Shown: positions 26,461 to 35,318, numbered from the stretch's first letter. The stretch: DNA of 64,000 nt from Halorubrum aethiopicum (GCF_001542905.1 NZ_LOAJ01000001.1:2046001-2110000); one strand, 5' to 3'. Notes: generated from the sequence alone by a model not told the origin. Made by a program: numbers and translations.

Positions 26461-27540
26461 ATGACCACCATCGGCATCATCGGGGCGGGCGCCGCGGCGG
26501 CGGCGGCGACGCACGTCCTCGACTCGGCCGTCCCGGACGCGGAGGTGACCGTCCTCGAGAAGTCGGGCGGGCTCTGCGGTCGGGCCGCGACCCGACGGAA
26601 CGACGAGCGGGACCTCGTGTACGACTACGGCGCGAACTACCTCAAATCGGACGACGAGCGCGTCGTCGACCTCGTGACGGAGACGCTCGACGAGGAGGGG
26701 ATGGTCGACGTGACGGAGCCGATCCACACCTTCGAGGAGTCCGGCGAGGTGTCGTCCGGCCGCGACGCCGACGACCACAAGTGGAGCTACCGCATGGGGC
26801 TCACCCAGATCGCGAAGCGGCTCTTCGGCGGGACGGACGCGACGGTCCACCGCCGCACCCGAGTCGAGACGGTCCGGCGGACTGAGGACGGCGCGGGCGA
26901 CGACCCCGCCTGGACCCTCGTCGACACCGACGGCGACTCCTGGGGTCCCTTCGACGTCCTGCTCGTGAACCCGCCGGCCCCGCAGACCGCCGAACTCCTC
27001 GCCGACGCCGAATGGGAGTCGCCGGCCCGCGAGTCGCTCCGGGCGGCCGCCGCCGACGTGCCGTACCGCACCGTCTGGACCGCGGTCCTCCACTACTCCT
27101 TCGCGCTCGACCGGCCGTACTACGGGCTCGTGAACACGGACAAGGAACACGCGGTCGGCTGGATCTCCCGCGAGGAGTGTAAGGCGGGCCACGTCCCCGA
27201 CGGCGAGTCGCTGCTCGTCGTCCAGGCCGGCGGCGAGTGGTCGGCCGAGCGCTACGACGCCGACCCCGCCGACAACGTCGCGGAACTGGCCGGCCACGCC
27301 GCCGAGATCGTCGGAGACGACCGCCTGCTGGACCCCGACTGGACGGACCACCAGGGGTGGCGCTACGCGATCCCGGAAGGAGAACTCGACCGCGATCCGG
27401 CGGACGGCGAGGATCCGGTCGACGCCGCGGCGGAGGAGGGGCTGTACGTCTGCGGCGACTGGGTCGCCGGCGAGGGGCGGCTCCACGCCGCGCTCGCGAA
27501 CGGGCTCGACGTCGGCGAGCGGATCGCTCGCGAGGTCTGA
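26461..27540 (+). CDS. FAD-dependent amine-oxidase/renalase-like oxidoreductase
   Basis: The 359-residue flavoprotein begins with a Rossmann dinucleotide motif, IGIIGAGAAAAAA at 4-16, followed by VLEKSGGLCGRAATRR, the amine-oxidase/renalase pattern. The C-terminal FAD-binding stretch LYVCGDWVAGEGRLHAALANG is also present. The substrate is unknown; renalase-like enzymes oxidise off-pathway NAD(P)H isomers, others amines or carotenoid-like compounds. It starts 45 bases after the kinase stop and may share its transcript. The protein converges on the M32 peptidase gene. Confidence 0.88.
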   Translation: MTTIGIIGAGAAAAAATHVLDSAVPDAEVTVLEKSGGLCGRAATRRNDERDLVYDYGANYLKSDDERVVDLVTETLDEEGMVDVTEPIHTFEESGEVSSGRDADDHKWSYRMGLTQIAKRLFGGTDATVHRRTRVETVRRTEDGAGDDPAWTLVDTDGDSWGPFDVLLVNPPAPQTAELLADAEWESPARESLRAAAADVPYRTVWTAVLHYSFALDRPYYGLVNTDKEHAVGWISREECKAGHVPDGESLLVVQAGGEWSAERYDADPADNVAELAGHAAEIVGDDRLLDPDWTDHQGWRYAIPEGELDRDPADGEDPVDAAAEEGLYVCGDWVAGEGRLHAALANGLDVGERIAREV

Positions 27541-27575
27541 GCCGGGCGGCGAGTTACTGGCGAGTCGCGCGCCCC

Positions 27576-29102
27576 TTAGAGGTCGTACAGCTCGCCGTAC
27601 TTCCCCTCGACGTACGCGAGGAACGCGTCGGCGGAGAAGTCCTCCCCGGTCGCCCGCCTCACCAGCTCGTTCGTCTCGTAGCGGGAGCCGTGCCGGTGGA
27701 CGTTCTCCCCGAGCCACTCGTGGAGCGGGTCGAAGTCGCCGTCGGCGACCGAGCCCTCGAGGTCGTCGATCTCGCTCTCGGCGGCCGCGTACAGCTGGGC
27801 GGCCATGACGGAGCCGAGCGAGTACGTCGGGAAGTAGCCGAAGTTGCCGTGGCTCCAGTGGATGTCCTGGAGACAGCCCTCCGCGTCGTTCTCGGGGCGG
27901 ATCCCGAGGTACTCCTCGTACTTGTCGTTCCACGTTTCGGGCACGTCCTCCACGGCGAGGTCGCCGCGGACCAGGTCGCGCTCGATCTCGAAGCGGACGA
28001 CGATGTGGAGGTGGTAGGTGAGCTCGTCGGCCTCGACCCGGATGAGGTTGTCCTCGTACACCTGGTTTACGGCCTCGTAGGCATCCTCGACGGTCGCGTC
28101 CGCGGTGTCGGGGAAGCGTTCCTGGAAGGTCGGCAGGAAGTGCTCCCAGAACGCCCGGCTCCGGCCGACGTGGTTCTCCCAGAGCCGCGACTGCGACTCG
28201 TGGACCGAGAGGTCGCGCGACTCGCCGAGCGGCGTGCCCCACTCCTCTTGCGGCAGCCCGAGGTTGTACTGGGCGTGGCCGAACTCGTGGATCGTCGAGC
28301 CCACCGCGGCGAGCGGGTCCGACTCGTCGAACCGCGTCGTCACCCGGCAGTCGAACTGGTTGCCGGAGGTGAACGGGTGCGAGGAGACGTCGAGCCGGCC
28401 GCGGTCGAAGTCGTACCCCACCGTCTCCAGGGCGTCGCGCGCGAGCGCCTCCTGGTCGTCCGTCGGGAAGGTCCCCTCGAAGGTGTCGACGGCGAGGTCG
28501 CGGTCGGACTCGCGGATCGCGTCGATCATGGGGACGAGCGCCTCCCGGAGTTCCTCGAGGATCGCCTCCGCGCGGTCGATGGAGAGGCACGGCTCGTACT
28601 CCTCGAAGAGCACCTCGTAGGGGTCGCGGTCGGGGTCGACGTGCTCGGCGTACTCGCGTTTGAGCTCGACGTGTCGCTCCAGGTGCGGGGCGAACGCCTC
28701 GAAGTCGTCCTCGGCTTTCGCCTCCTCCCAGGCCGCGAGCGCCTCCGAGCTCGCCTCGGAGATCTGCTCGACGAGCTCGACGGGGACCGCGTCGGCCCGC
28801 TCGTGCTCCCGACGGATCTCGCGGACGACCGCCGCCTGCTCGTCGGTGAGGTCGGCGTCGGCGAGCTCGTCGAGGAGGGCGGCGGTCTCGTCGTCGGTCA
28901 GCATGTCGTGGCGGACCGACGAGAGCGCGGAGAGCTGTTTCGAGCGGGCGGGCGTGCCGCCCTCGGGCATCATCACCTGCTGATCCCAGCCGAGCACGCC
29001 GGCGGCGCTGCCGACCGCGTTCCAGCGTTTCGCGCGCTCGAGGAGGGCGTCGTACGCGTCCGGCGCGTCGGACCCGTCGTCGGATGCGGCTTCCGTTGCC
29101 AT
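27576..29102 (-). CDS. M32 family carboxypeptidase
   Basis: The 508-residue metallopeptidase has the zinc motif HEFGH in STIHEFGHAQYNLGL, preceded by a DVSSHPFTSG substrate loop and followed by the second-shell ESQSRLWENHVGRS with the third zinc-ligand Glu. This matches thermostable carboxypeptidase 1 (Taq type), which removes C-terminal residues broadly except Pro. Length is normal. The start at 29102 gives a family-like N-terminus; a TATA-like element at 29126-29132 is 27 bases away, predicting a leaderless mRNA. It diverges from the threonine aldolase gene. Confidence 0.96.
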   Translation of the reverse strand: MATEAASDDGSDAPDAYDALLERAKRWNAVGSAAGVLGWDQQVMMPEGGTPARSKQLSALSSVRHDMLTDDETAALLDELADADLTDEQAAVVREIRREHERADAVPVELVEQISEASSEALAAWEEAKAEDDFEAFAPHLERHVELKREYAEHVDPDRDPYEVLFEEYEPCLSIDRAEAILEELREALVPMIDAIRESDRDLAVDTFEGTFPTDDQEALARDALETVGYDFDRGRLDVSSHPFTSGNQFDCRVTTRFDESDPLAAVGSTIHEFGHAQYNLGLPQEEWGTPLGESRDLSVHESQSRLWENHVGRSRAFWEHFLPTFQERFPDTADATVEDAYEAVNQVYEDNLIRVEADELTYHLHIVVRFEIERDLVRGDLAVEDVPETWNDKYEEYLGIRPENDAEGCLQDIHWSHGNFGYFPTYSLGSVMAAQLYAAAESEIDDLEGSVADGDFDPLHEWLGENVHRHGSRYETNELVRRATGEDFSADAFLAYVEGKYGELYDL

Positions 29103-29125
29103 ACCCCGTGAAACGGCCGGGTGCG

Positions 29126-29132
29126 TTAAGAA
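29126..29132 (-). promoter_or_regulatory. TATA element of the M32 carboxypeptidase gene
   Basis: TTCTTAA on the minus strand is centred 27 bases from the start codon at 29102, the spacing of a leaderless haloarchaeal gene. Confidence 0.5.
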
Positions 29133-29202
29133 GGACGCGCTCGCGGATCCTCGGGACGTGGGATCGTTCCGAGCCCCGAACGCGACCGTTCCGCGAGCGC
29201 GG

Positions 29203-29210
29203 ACTATATG
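29203..29210 (+). promoter_or_regulatory. TATA element of the threonine aldolase gene
   Basis: ACTATATG at 29203-29210 is centred about 32 bases before the ATG at 29239, implying a leader of a few bases. ACAGGA directly before the ATG is too close to be a normal ribosome binding site. Confidence 0.5.
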
Positions 29211-29238
29211 ACGCCGGCCGCGAAACGCCGGTACAGGA

Positions 29239-30285
29239 ATGTCCACGGACGAGTTCATCGATATGCGGTCGGATACCGTCACGAAACCCTCCGAGGCGAT
29301 GCGGGACGCCGCCCGCGACGCCGAGGTCGGCGACGACGTGTACCGCGACGACCCGACGGTCAACGAGCTGGAGCGCCGCGCGGCCGAGGCCGTCGGCATG
29401 GAGGCGGCCCTCTACACGCCGAGCGGGACGATGGCGAACCAGATCGCGATCAACGTCCACACCGAGCCCGGCCAGGAGGTCCTCCTCGAGCGGGAGTCGC
29501 ACGTCTACCGCTGGGAGCTCGCGGGCGCGTCGGCGCTCTCGGGGCTCCAGACGCGGACGATCGACGCCGGCGAGCGGTGCGTCCCGACCGCGGAGGCGGT
29601 CGAGCGGGAGATCGTCGAGGAGGACCTCCACCGGCCGGGGACCGGCCTCCTGAGCCTCGAGAACACCCACAACTACCGCGGCGGGGTCGCCGTGCCGAAG
29701 GCGCGGCTCGACGCGGCCGCGACGGCCGCACACGACGCCGGCGTTCCGGTCCACCTCGACGGCGCGCGCGTGTTCAACGCGAGCGTCGCGCTCGAGGAGC
29801 CCGCGCCCTCGCTGCTCGAGGAGGTAGACAGCGTCACCTTCTGTCTCTCGAAGGGCCTCGGCGCGCCGGTCGGCTCGATCCTCGCCGGCGACGAGGACTT
29901 CATCGACGAGGCTCGGCGGGTTCGCAAGCTGTTCGGCGGCGGGATGCGACAGGCCGGCATGATCGCCGCGCCCGGCCTGCTCGCGCTCGAGAACGTCGAT
30001 CGCCTGGCGGAGGACCACGCGAACGCCGCCGCACTCGCCGCCGGCCTCGACGCGCTTCCGGGGGTCTCGGTTCCCGAACCGGACACGAACATCGTCGTCG
30101 CCGACACCGAGGCGGCCGGGATCGAGGCGAGCGACTTCGTCGAGGCCTGTACCGACGCCGGCGTCGGCTGCGGCGAGTTCGACACGTACACGACGCGGTT
30201 CACGACGAACCTCGGGATCGACGGCGAGGACGTCGACGACGCGATCGAACGGGTGAGCGAGGTCGTCGAGGAGCTGTCGGCGTAG
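29239..30285 (+). CDS. Low-specificity L-threonine aldolase
   Basis: The 348-residue PLP enzyme of fold type I cleaves threonine and allo-threonine to glycine and acetaldehyde, or other beta-hydroxy amino acids. The N-terminal DMRSDTVTKPSEAM is the family hallmark; the PLP-binding lysine is in FCLSKGLGAPVGS near residue 207, and the active-site HLDGARVFNA is present. Full length is normal. No pathway neighbour is evident: the flanking genes are a carboxypeptidase and a non-coding region. Confidence 0.95.
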   Translation: MSTDEFIDMRSDTVTKPSEAMRDAARDAEVGDDVYRDDPTVNELERRAAEAVGMEAALYTPSGTMANQIAINVHTEPGQEVLLERESHVYRWELAGASALSGLQTRTIDAGERCVPTAEAVEREIVEEDLHRPGTGLLSLENTHNYRGGVAVPKARLDAAATAAHDAGVPVHLDGARVFNASVALEEPAPSLLEEVDSVTFCLSKGLGAPVGSILAGDEDFIDEARRVRKLFGGGMRQAGMIAAPGLLALENVDRLAEDHANAAALAAGLDALPGVSVPEPDTNIVVADTEAAGIEASDFVEACTDAGVGCGEFDTYTTRFTTNLGIDGEDVDDAIERVSEVVEELSA

Positions 30286-30786
30286 ACCTGTCTCTTCGCT
30301 TCCCCCGGATCCGTCCGTCGGCGCGGTCGAATTCGCTTCTTCGAATATATTCCCGTCCGAAACGACTGGTGGCTGAGGAGTGCTTATAGAACGGCTATTT
30401 CGTGAGTGATCGAGGTGAGTAGAATGGGATCGTTGTTGGCGCGATGAACATCTCCAAAGCCCCAGTCGCGAGGACTCGATGCGCTCGCTGTGCTCCTCGG
30501 TCGCTCGTTTCACTCGCTCCCTGCGGTGCTTGCGTCGCGCGTCTTCGCCCTCGCGACTGCCCCTTTGAGTCCCACCCAACCGCCCCGCAACCGCACCTCA
30601 CGCCTCCCCAACCTCGCGATTCGCGCTCTCCGAGCACTCATCGCGTCCCTCGCGGGCGGTTCGCGGTCGCCTACGGCGACCACTCACCGGCGCGCCACCG
30701 CTCCGGCGATCGTTCACTCCTTCGCCTGTATCGACCGAAAGCCGTTCTGAACGTCTCACTCGCCGAGGATCCGGGCGGAGCCCTGC
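30286..30786. other. 500-base non-coding stretch with promoter-like and hairpin elements
   Basis: No credible gene is seen on either strand between the threonine aldolase and the membrane protein at 30787. The stretch contains a palindrome GAATATATTC at 30343-30352, a TATA-like GCTTATAG near 30382, the long imperfect hairpin at 30455-30567, and a pyrimidine-rich CGCTC/CGCC low-complexity run on to about 30720. Short open frames here have Arg/Ser/Pro-rich, non-haloarchaeal composition. It may be a dispersed intergenic repeat or encode a structured RNA. Confidence 0.6.
30455..30567. repeat. Imperfect 19-bp inverted repeat flanking a 75-base loop
   Basis: CAAAGCCCCAGTCGCGAGG at 30455-30473 pairs with CCTCGCGACTGCCCCTTTG at 30549-30567 at 16 of 19 positions; the mismatches are three adjacent bases in the middle. 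The intervening segment is rich in CGCTCG-type words. I recall a very similar sequence next to other Halorubrum genes, so it may be a dispersed repeat family. Confidence 0.6.
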
Positions 30787-31218
30787 TCACGTCGCGATCC
30801 ACATCAGCCAGACGTTCGAGCCGGTGAGGTAGAGCCCGACGGCGGTCAGGAGGACGGGCGGGAAATAATAGAGGAGGCCGTCGCCCTCCCGGGCTCCGAG
30901 GACGCTGATCCACAGCATGACGAGGTACACCGCGATCTTGAGCGCGACGAGCCCGGCGAGCCCGAAGGAGTCCAGCGCGAAGGCGACCACCGGGTTGGCC
31001 TCCTCGATGGCGGGGACGTACGTGAGGAAGGCGATCGTCGAGACGATGTCGCCGACCCCGTACGTCGACGTGGCGGCGATCCAGAGGCTGTAGAACTCCT
31101 CGGGCCGCCGGAGGTACGCCGGATGGCGTCGGGTCCGGTCGCGGGAGCGTGACACGTCGGTCCGTCGCCCGGAGGGCCCCTGAAGCTGTCGCTCCGCCGC
31201 CGGGGCGGACCGATCCAC
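30787..31218 (-). CDS. Small membrane protein, DUF5658-like
   Basis: The C-terminal 100 residues hold three hydrophobic helices, with FYSLWIAATSTYGVGDIVST, an EEANP motif before the second helix and a closing YLTGSNVWLM. The D-x-x-(S/T)T ... EANP(V) pattern resembles DUF5658 membrane proteins. The start is uncertain: the frame opens at a GTG at 31218, but an in-frame GTG at 31155 gives a more protein-like N-terminus, because the first 21 residues are Arg/Pro-rich. Function unknown. It is divergent from nth. Confidence 0.72.
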   Translation of the reverse strand: MDRSAPAAERQLQGPSGRRTDVSRSRDRTRRHPAYLRRPEEFYSLWIAATSTYGVGDIVSTIAFLTYVPAIEEANPVVAFALDSFGLAGLVALKIAVYLVMLWISVLGAREGDGLLYYFPPVLLTAVGLYLTGSNVWLMWIAT

Positions 31219-31245
31219 GCGGAGGAACCGGGCGGTTCCGGATCG

Positions 31246-31252
31246 CTTTATG
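31246..31252 (+). promoter_or_regulatory. TATA element of nth
   Basis: CTTTATG centred at 31249 lies 26 bases before the ATG at 31275, predicting a leaderless transcript. The upstream GGTTCCG may be the BRE region. Confidence 0.5.
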
Positions 31253-31274
31253 CCGACCGGCGACTGCGACGCGT

Positions 31275-31958
31275 ATGGGAACGCCGCTCGAAACGCGCGA
31301 GGCGCAGGTCGAGGAGGTTCTCGAGAGGCTCTACGAGGAGTACCCCGACTCGACGATCTCGCTCAACTACTCGAACCGCCTGGAGCTGCTCATTGCCGTG
31401 ATCCTCTCGGCGCAGTGTACCGACGAGCGCGTCAACGCGGTCTGTGCGGACCTGTTCGAGACCTACGAGACCCCCGAGGAGTACGCGAACGCGCCACAGG
31501 AGGAGCTGGCCGAGGCGATCGACTTGATCACCTACTACAACAACAAGGCGAAGTACATCCGCTCCGCGTGCGCGGACATCGCGGAGAAACACGACGGCGA
31601 GGTCCCCGACACCATGTCCGAGCTCACGGACCTCGCGGGCGTGGGGCGCAAGACGGCGAACGTCGTCCTCCAGCACGGCCACGACGTCGTCGAGGGGATC
31701 GTCGTCGACACGCACGTCCAGCGGCTCACGAGGCGGCTCGGGATAACCGAGGAGGAGCGGCCCGAGGCGATCGAGGAGGACCTCCTCGAGATCGTTCCGG
31801 AGGAGGACTGGCAGCAGTTCACACATCTCATGATCGACCACGGCCGCGCCGTCTGTACCGCCCGGAACCCGGAGTGTGCGGAGTGCGTGCTCGGCGACGT
31901 CTGCCCCTCCGCGAAACCGGACGCCGCCGTGGACCTGGCGAGCGGCGAGGAGTGGTAG
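31275..31958 (+). CDS. nth: Endonuclease III (DNA glycosylase/AP lyase)
   Basis: The 227-residue base-excision enzyme removes oxidised pyrimidines and nicks at abasic sites. It has the helix-hairpin-helix LAGVGRKTANVV with the catalytic Lys near residue 124, the catalytic Asp in VVDTHVQRL about 18 residues later, and a C-terminal 4Fe-4S loop C-x6-C-x2-C-x5-C (CTARNPECAECVLGDVC). The ILSAQCTD motif near the N-terminus is also characteristic. All catalytic features are intact. Confidence 0.97.
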   Translation: MGTPLETREAQVEEVLERLYEEYPDSTISLNYSNRLELLIAVILSAQCTDERVNAVCADLFETYETPEEYANAPQEELAEAIDLITYYNNKAKYIRSACADIAEKHDGEVPDTMSELTDLAGVGRKTANVVLQHGHDVVEGIVVDTHVQRLTRRLGITEEERPEAIEEDLLEIVPEEDWQQFTHLMIDHGRAVCTARNPECAECVLGDVCPSAKPDAAVDLASGEEW

Positions 31959-32118
31959 ACCGGTCGGAGCCGGAGCCCCCGCCGCGGCCCGAGCATGGCC
32001 CGATCAGGTATAAAGACCCCGCCGACCGGGGGAGTCGGTGATTCCCTTCCCTGCGGCGTGGAACGCCCTTCTCCGCTTATGTGGTCACCCGGCGTATCCG
32101 TAAGTGGAGAGAGACACT

Positions 32119-32673
32119 ATGTCCACCAAAACCACGAACGAGTTCGGCGGGGAGTTCGGCGGAATCACGCTGCTGGGGAAGGCGCACTCGCTGTCGGCGC
32201 TGTTCATCGTCGTGCTCCGGGCACTCATCGGCGGGATGATCCTGTTCGCGGGCATCGGGAAGGTGAGCGAGTGGCCGTTCGACGCGAGCGGCTACCTCGC
32301 GAACGTCGACCCCGCGAGCCCGGTCAGCGGCCTCTACGCCGCGATGGCGTCGATGCCGGCGCTCATGGAGGTCGTCAACGTCGTCGTCCCGGTGACGCAG
32401 GTGCTCATCGGCGCGGCGCTGATCGCCGGGGCGTTCGTCCGGCTGGCTGCCCTCGGCGGGGCCGTCCAGATGACGATGTTCTACCTCGGCGGCTGGGCGG
32501 GCGAGTTCCTCGCGCTGTTCGACTCGACGCTCATCTACGCGGCCGTGTTCCTCACGGTCGCCGCCTTCGGCGCGGGCCGGATCCTCGGCCTCGACGCCTA
32601 CATCGAGCGGATCGAGGTCGGCGGAACCCCCCTGATCGAGCGGTTCCCGGCCGCCCGCTACCTCCTCGGCTGA
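32119..32673 (+). CDS. DoxX family membrane protein
   Basis: The 184-residue protein has four transmembrane helices with the DoxX hallmarks: [20 protein letters not shown] in the first helix and a later [15 protein letters not shown]. DoxX proteins are related to the small subunit of thiosulfate:quinone oxidoreductase and to proteins of membrane redox or thiol stress complexes. With gshA following on the same strand, a link to thiol homeostasis is possible but only inferred. The TATA-like CTTATG at about 32078 lies 40 bases before the ATG; another TATAAAG at 32011-32017 is farther away. Confidence 0.85.
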   Translation: MSTKTTNEFGGEFGGITLLGKAHSLSALFIVVLRALIGGMILFAGIGKVSEWPFDASGYLANVDPASPVSGLYAAMASMPALMEVVNVVVPVTQVLIGAALIAGAFVRLAALGGAVQMTMFYLGGWAGEFLALFDSTLIYAAVFLTVAAFGAGRILGLDAYIERIEVGGTPLIERFPAARYLLG

Positions 32674-32757
32674 GCCGGGGACGCGGACGCCCCGAACCCC
32701 CGGTCCGACTCGTTTTCCGGCGGTTCGTTCCCTCCGTTCACGATCCGGCTTTCGGTT

Positions 32758-32827
32758 CGGTTTCTCGCGGGCGAGTACACGCGATCCGGCACGGTTTCTC
32801 GAGGCGTCTCGACGGTTTCTCGAGACG
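32758..32827. repeat. Three CGGTTTCTCG direct repeats and an 8-bp inverted repeat
   Basis: CGGTTTCTCG occurs at 32758-32767, 32792-32801 and 32813-32822; the last two are 21 bases apart, two helical turns. CGTCTCGA (32805-32812) and TCGAGACG (32820-32827) form a perfect inverted repeat around the third copy. The array is 50-115 bases upstream of the gshA TATA element and reads like a binding-site cluster. Confidence 0.55.
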
Positions 32828-32872
32828 ACCCGGACACGGGACCGCCACGAAGCGATTTCCCCCATCCAATCC

Positions 32873-32902
32873 TTATAATAACGCACGGGCTAATCGGCCC
32901 GT
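32873..32902 (+). promoter_or_regulatory. gshA promoter and ACGGGC/GCCCGT operator-like hairpin
   Basis: TTATAAT (32873-32879) is centred 28 bases before the ATG at 32904, so the mRNA is probably leaderless. ACGGGC (32885-32890) and GCCCGT (32897-32902) form a perfect inverted repeat between TATA and start codon, where a bound repressor would block transcription. Confidence 0.55.
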
Positions 32903-32903
32903 A

Positions 32904-34034
32904 ATGGAACTCGGTTCGCGGGACGCGTTCACCCGGACGGGGACGCTCGGCATCGAGGAGGAGTTCTTCATCGTGGACGCCGACGGTCGCCCGACCTCCG
33001 GGACCGACGACCTCGTGTACGGCCGCGACCCGCCGGCGGCGGTCCCCGATGGGTTCGACCACGAGCTGTTCAAGTGTACGATCGAGGCGCAGACGCCGCT
33101 CATCGAGGACCCGGCCGAGGCGGGCGACGCGCTCCGGTCGGTCCGGGAGGCGCTCGTCGACCACGCCGCCGCCGACGGCTACCGGATCGCGGCCGCGGGA
33201 CTCCACCCGGCCGCGCGGTGGCGAGAGCTGGACCACGCCGAGAAGCCGCGCTATCGCTCGCAGCTCGACCGGATCCAGTACCCCCAACACCGGAACACGA
33301 CGGCGGGGCTCCACGTCCACGTCGGCGTCGACGACGCGGACAAGGCGGTGTGGATCGCCAACCGCCTCCGGTGGTACTGTCCGGTGTTGCTCGCGCTGTC
33401 GGCGAACTCCCCGTTCTGGAACGGCCACGACACCGGGCTGGCGTCGGCGCGCGCGAAGATATTCGAGAACCTCCCGAACACGGGGATCCCCTCGGCGTTC
33501 GCGGACTTCGAGTCGTTCGACCGGTTCGAGCGCCGCATGGTCGAGCAGGGGTCGATCGAGGACCGGGGGGAGCTCTGGTTCGACGTGCGCCCCCACACCG
33601 GCCACGGCACCGTCGAGGTGCGCGCGCCGGACGCCCAGCGCGACCCGGAGCGGACCCTCGCGTTCGTCGAGTACGTCCACGCGCTCGTCGTCGACCTCGC
33701 GGAGCGGTACGACGACGGGGCGGCCGGCTCCGGACCCGACTCCGGCTCCCAACCTGATTCCGGCTCCGAGCCCGATCCGGACCTCCGCCGCGAGCTGTTG
33801 GACGAGAACAAGTGGCGCGCGATCCGGCACGGCCGCGACGCGTCGTTCGTCACGCGCGACGGCGAGGGGACGGTCTCGCTCGGCGAACTCGTCGAGCGGG
33901 AGTGCGACCGGCTCGGCGTCGACGGGATCCGGGACCTGTACGACGCCGAGAGCGGGACCGCGCGCCAGCGCCGGATCCGCGAGGAGGGCGGGCTCGACGC
34001 GCTGTGTGCGGATCTCGTGTTGGACGGGAGCTGA
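32904..34034 (+). CDS. gshA: Glutamate-cysteine ligase (GCS2 type)
   Basis: The 376-residue ligase makes gamma-glutamylcysteine, the main low-molecular-weight thiol of haloarchaea; the Halobacterium homologue has been characterised. Motifs of the GCS2/YbdK group are [13 protein letters not shown] near 14-26, CTIEAQTPL, the histidine-containing [11 protein letters not shown], and a conserved [18 protein letters not shown]. The Asp/Ser/Pro repeat near 275-292 is a low-complexity insertion. The following winged-helix gene lies 99 bases downstream on the same strand. Confidence 0.93.
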   Translation: MELGSRDAFTRTGTLGIEEEFFIVDADGRPTSGTDDLVYGRDPPAAVPDGFDHELFKCTIEAQTPLIEDPAEAGDALRSVREALVDHAAADGYRIAAAGLHPAARWRELDHAEKPRYRSQLDRIQYPQHRNTTAGLHVHVGVDDADKAVWIANRLRWYCPVLLALSANSPFWNGHDTGLASARAKIFENLPNTGIPSAFADFESFDRFERRMVEQGSIEDRGELWFDVRPHTGHGTVEVRAPDAQRDPERTLAFVEYVHALVVDLAERYDDGAAGSGPDSGSQPDSGSEPDPDLRRELLDENKWRAIRHGRDASFVTRDGEGTVSLGELVERECDRLGVDGIRDLYDAESGTARQRRIREEGGLDALCADLVLDGS

Positions 34035-34133
34035 GCCCGGACGGGAGTCGGATCCGGACGCCGCCCGATCCGCGTTCCGTCGGAACGAAAGCGACGAGAA
34101 ACCCTTTTCAGCGCGCGGAGCGAGGTTTCGGAC

Positions 34134-34739
34134 ATGACCACGGACGACGACGCCGAACGCGGAGACGACATCGTCGGCGACGGCGACGACGAATCGCCGG
34201 CGGAGCGAACCAAAGAGGAGCTCCGAAAGACCCGCGAGCGGCTCGGCGAGGGGGCCGACAAGGCCGTCAAGGGGTTCGACGACAACGTCGTGGACCTGTT
34301 GGCGTGGCTGCTCGACACCGAGACGCGGGCGCGGATCTACGTCTACCTCCGCGAGAACCCCGACAGCACCAGCGACGAGGTCGCCGACGGGACCGGCCTC
34401 TATCCGAGCACCGTCCGGGAGGCGCTCGCGGAGCTCCACGAGGAGGGGACCGTCTCGCGGGGGAAACGCGAGGCCGACGGGGCGGGCAACAACCCCTACG
34501 AGTACGAGGCGATCGCGCCGAGCGAGCTGGTTCGCGGCGTCGTCGGCGACGTCCAGGCCGAGCTCAACGCCGTCTTCAACCTCGACCGGCGGCTGGGCGG
34601 CGAGTCCGCCGAGGGCGACGACGAACCCGTTCAGATCTCCGTCGCCGGGACGGACGAGGACGCGGACGAGGCGGACGCGGACAGTGGGGGTGCGGACGGG
34701 GAGGACGACGTGACCGGTCACGGTTCCGACGACGAATAG
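34134..34739 (+). CDS. Winged-helix transcriptional regulator
   Basis: The 201-residue protein has an acidic N-terminus with a short Lys/Glu/Arg coil (about 20-45), a winged-helix domain at about 52-125 with ETRARIYVYLRENPDSTSDE and the recognition helix LYPSTVREALAELHEEG, and a highly acidic C-terminal tail of about 50 residues. It belongs with the ArsR/TrmB-like single-domain regulators common in haloarchaea. Its target is unknown; it is co-directional with gshA upstream and coaD downstream. A CCCTTTT element near 34105 probably serves as TATA. Confidence 0.82.
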   Translation: MTTDDDAERGDDIVGDGDDESPAERTKEELRKTRERLGEGADKAVKGFDDNVVDLLAWLLDTETRARIYVYLRENPDSTSDEVADGTGLYPSTVREALAELHEEGTVSRGKREADGAGNNPYEYEAIAPSELVRGVVGDVQAELNAVFNLDRRLGGESAEGDDEPVQISVAGTDEDADEADADSGGADGEDDVTGHGSDDE

Positions 34740-34793
34740 TCGAACCGACCGAGACCTACCGAGACCGGCCGACGCCGCGGCCGGTTCGGGATG

Positions 34794-34800
34794 ATTTAAG
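34794..34800 (+). promoter_or_regulatory. TATA element of coaD
   Basis: ATTTAAG is centred 27 bases before the coaD ATG at 34824, the expected spacing of a leaderless transcript. Confidence 0.55.
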
Positions 34801-34823
34801 TCCCGGCCGCGCAACGCACGGAC

Positions 34824-35318
34824 ATGAACGTCGCGCTCGGCGGCACGTTCGACCCCGTTCACGACGGCCACCGGAAGCTGTTCGAACGGGCGTTCGAGCT
34901 GGGTGACGTGACCGTCGGCTTGACATCCGACGAGCTCGCCCCGAAGACCCGACACGTCGAGCGGTACGTCCGCCCCTACGAGGGGCGGAAACGCGACCTG
35001 GAGGCCGAACTCGAACCCCTCGCCGCGGCGCACGACCGGGAGTTCACGGTCAGGAAACTGGAGGAACCGACGGGGATCGCCGTCGAGCCGCGGTTCGACG
35101 CGCTGATCGTCTCGCCGGAGACGAAGGAGGGAGGAAAACGGATCAACGAGATCCGCGAGTCCCGCGGCCACGATCCCCTCGAGATCGTCGTCGTCGACCA
35201 CGTTCCCGCCGCCGACGGCGAGCGGATCTCCTCGACGCGCATCGTCGCCGGCGAGATAGACGAACACGGGAACCTCACCCCCGACCGGGAGGGGCGGGGC
35301 GCGACGCGACCGGAATGA
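34824..35318 (+). CDS. coaD: Phosphopantetheine adenylyltransferase (archaeal type)
   Basis: The 164-residue nucleotidyltransferase transfers AMP to 4'-phosphopantetheine in CoA synthesis. It has the HxGH-like nucleotide motif VALGGTFDPVHDGHRKL at 3-19, KTRHVERYVRPYEGRK and the ISSTRI phosphate loop near 143 that contacts ATP. The archaeal form is distinct from bacterial CoaD. It overlaps the next gene by four bases, and another CoA gene, for phosphopantothenate synthesis, is at 45149. Confidence 0.95.
   Translation: MNVALGGTFDPVHDGHRKLFERAFELGDVTVGLTSDELAPKTRHVERYVRPYEGRKRDLEAELEPLAAAHDREFTVRKLEEPTGIAVEPRFDALIVSPETKEGGKRINEIRESRGHDPLEIVVVDHVPAADGERISSTRIVAGEIDEHGNLTPDREGRGATRPE

Noticed and set aside
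30430-30480. C/D box small RNA (GATGAA near 30443)
   Set aside because: A matching CUGA D box at a suitable distance is missing, and the surroundings fit a GC-rich repeat better.
26428-30579. Very long open frame (about 1380 codons) on the minus strand
   Set aside because: It is antisense or out of frame to six well-supported genes, and its product is Arg/Pro-rich repeats without any domain. Such frames are expected in high-GC DNA with strong codon bias.
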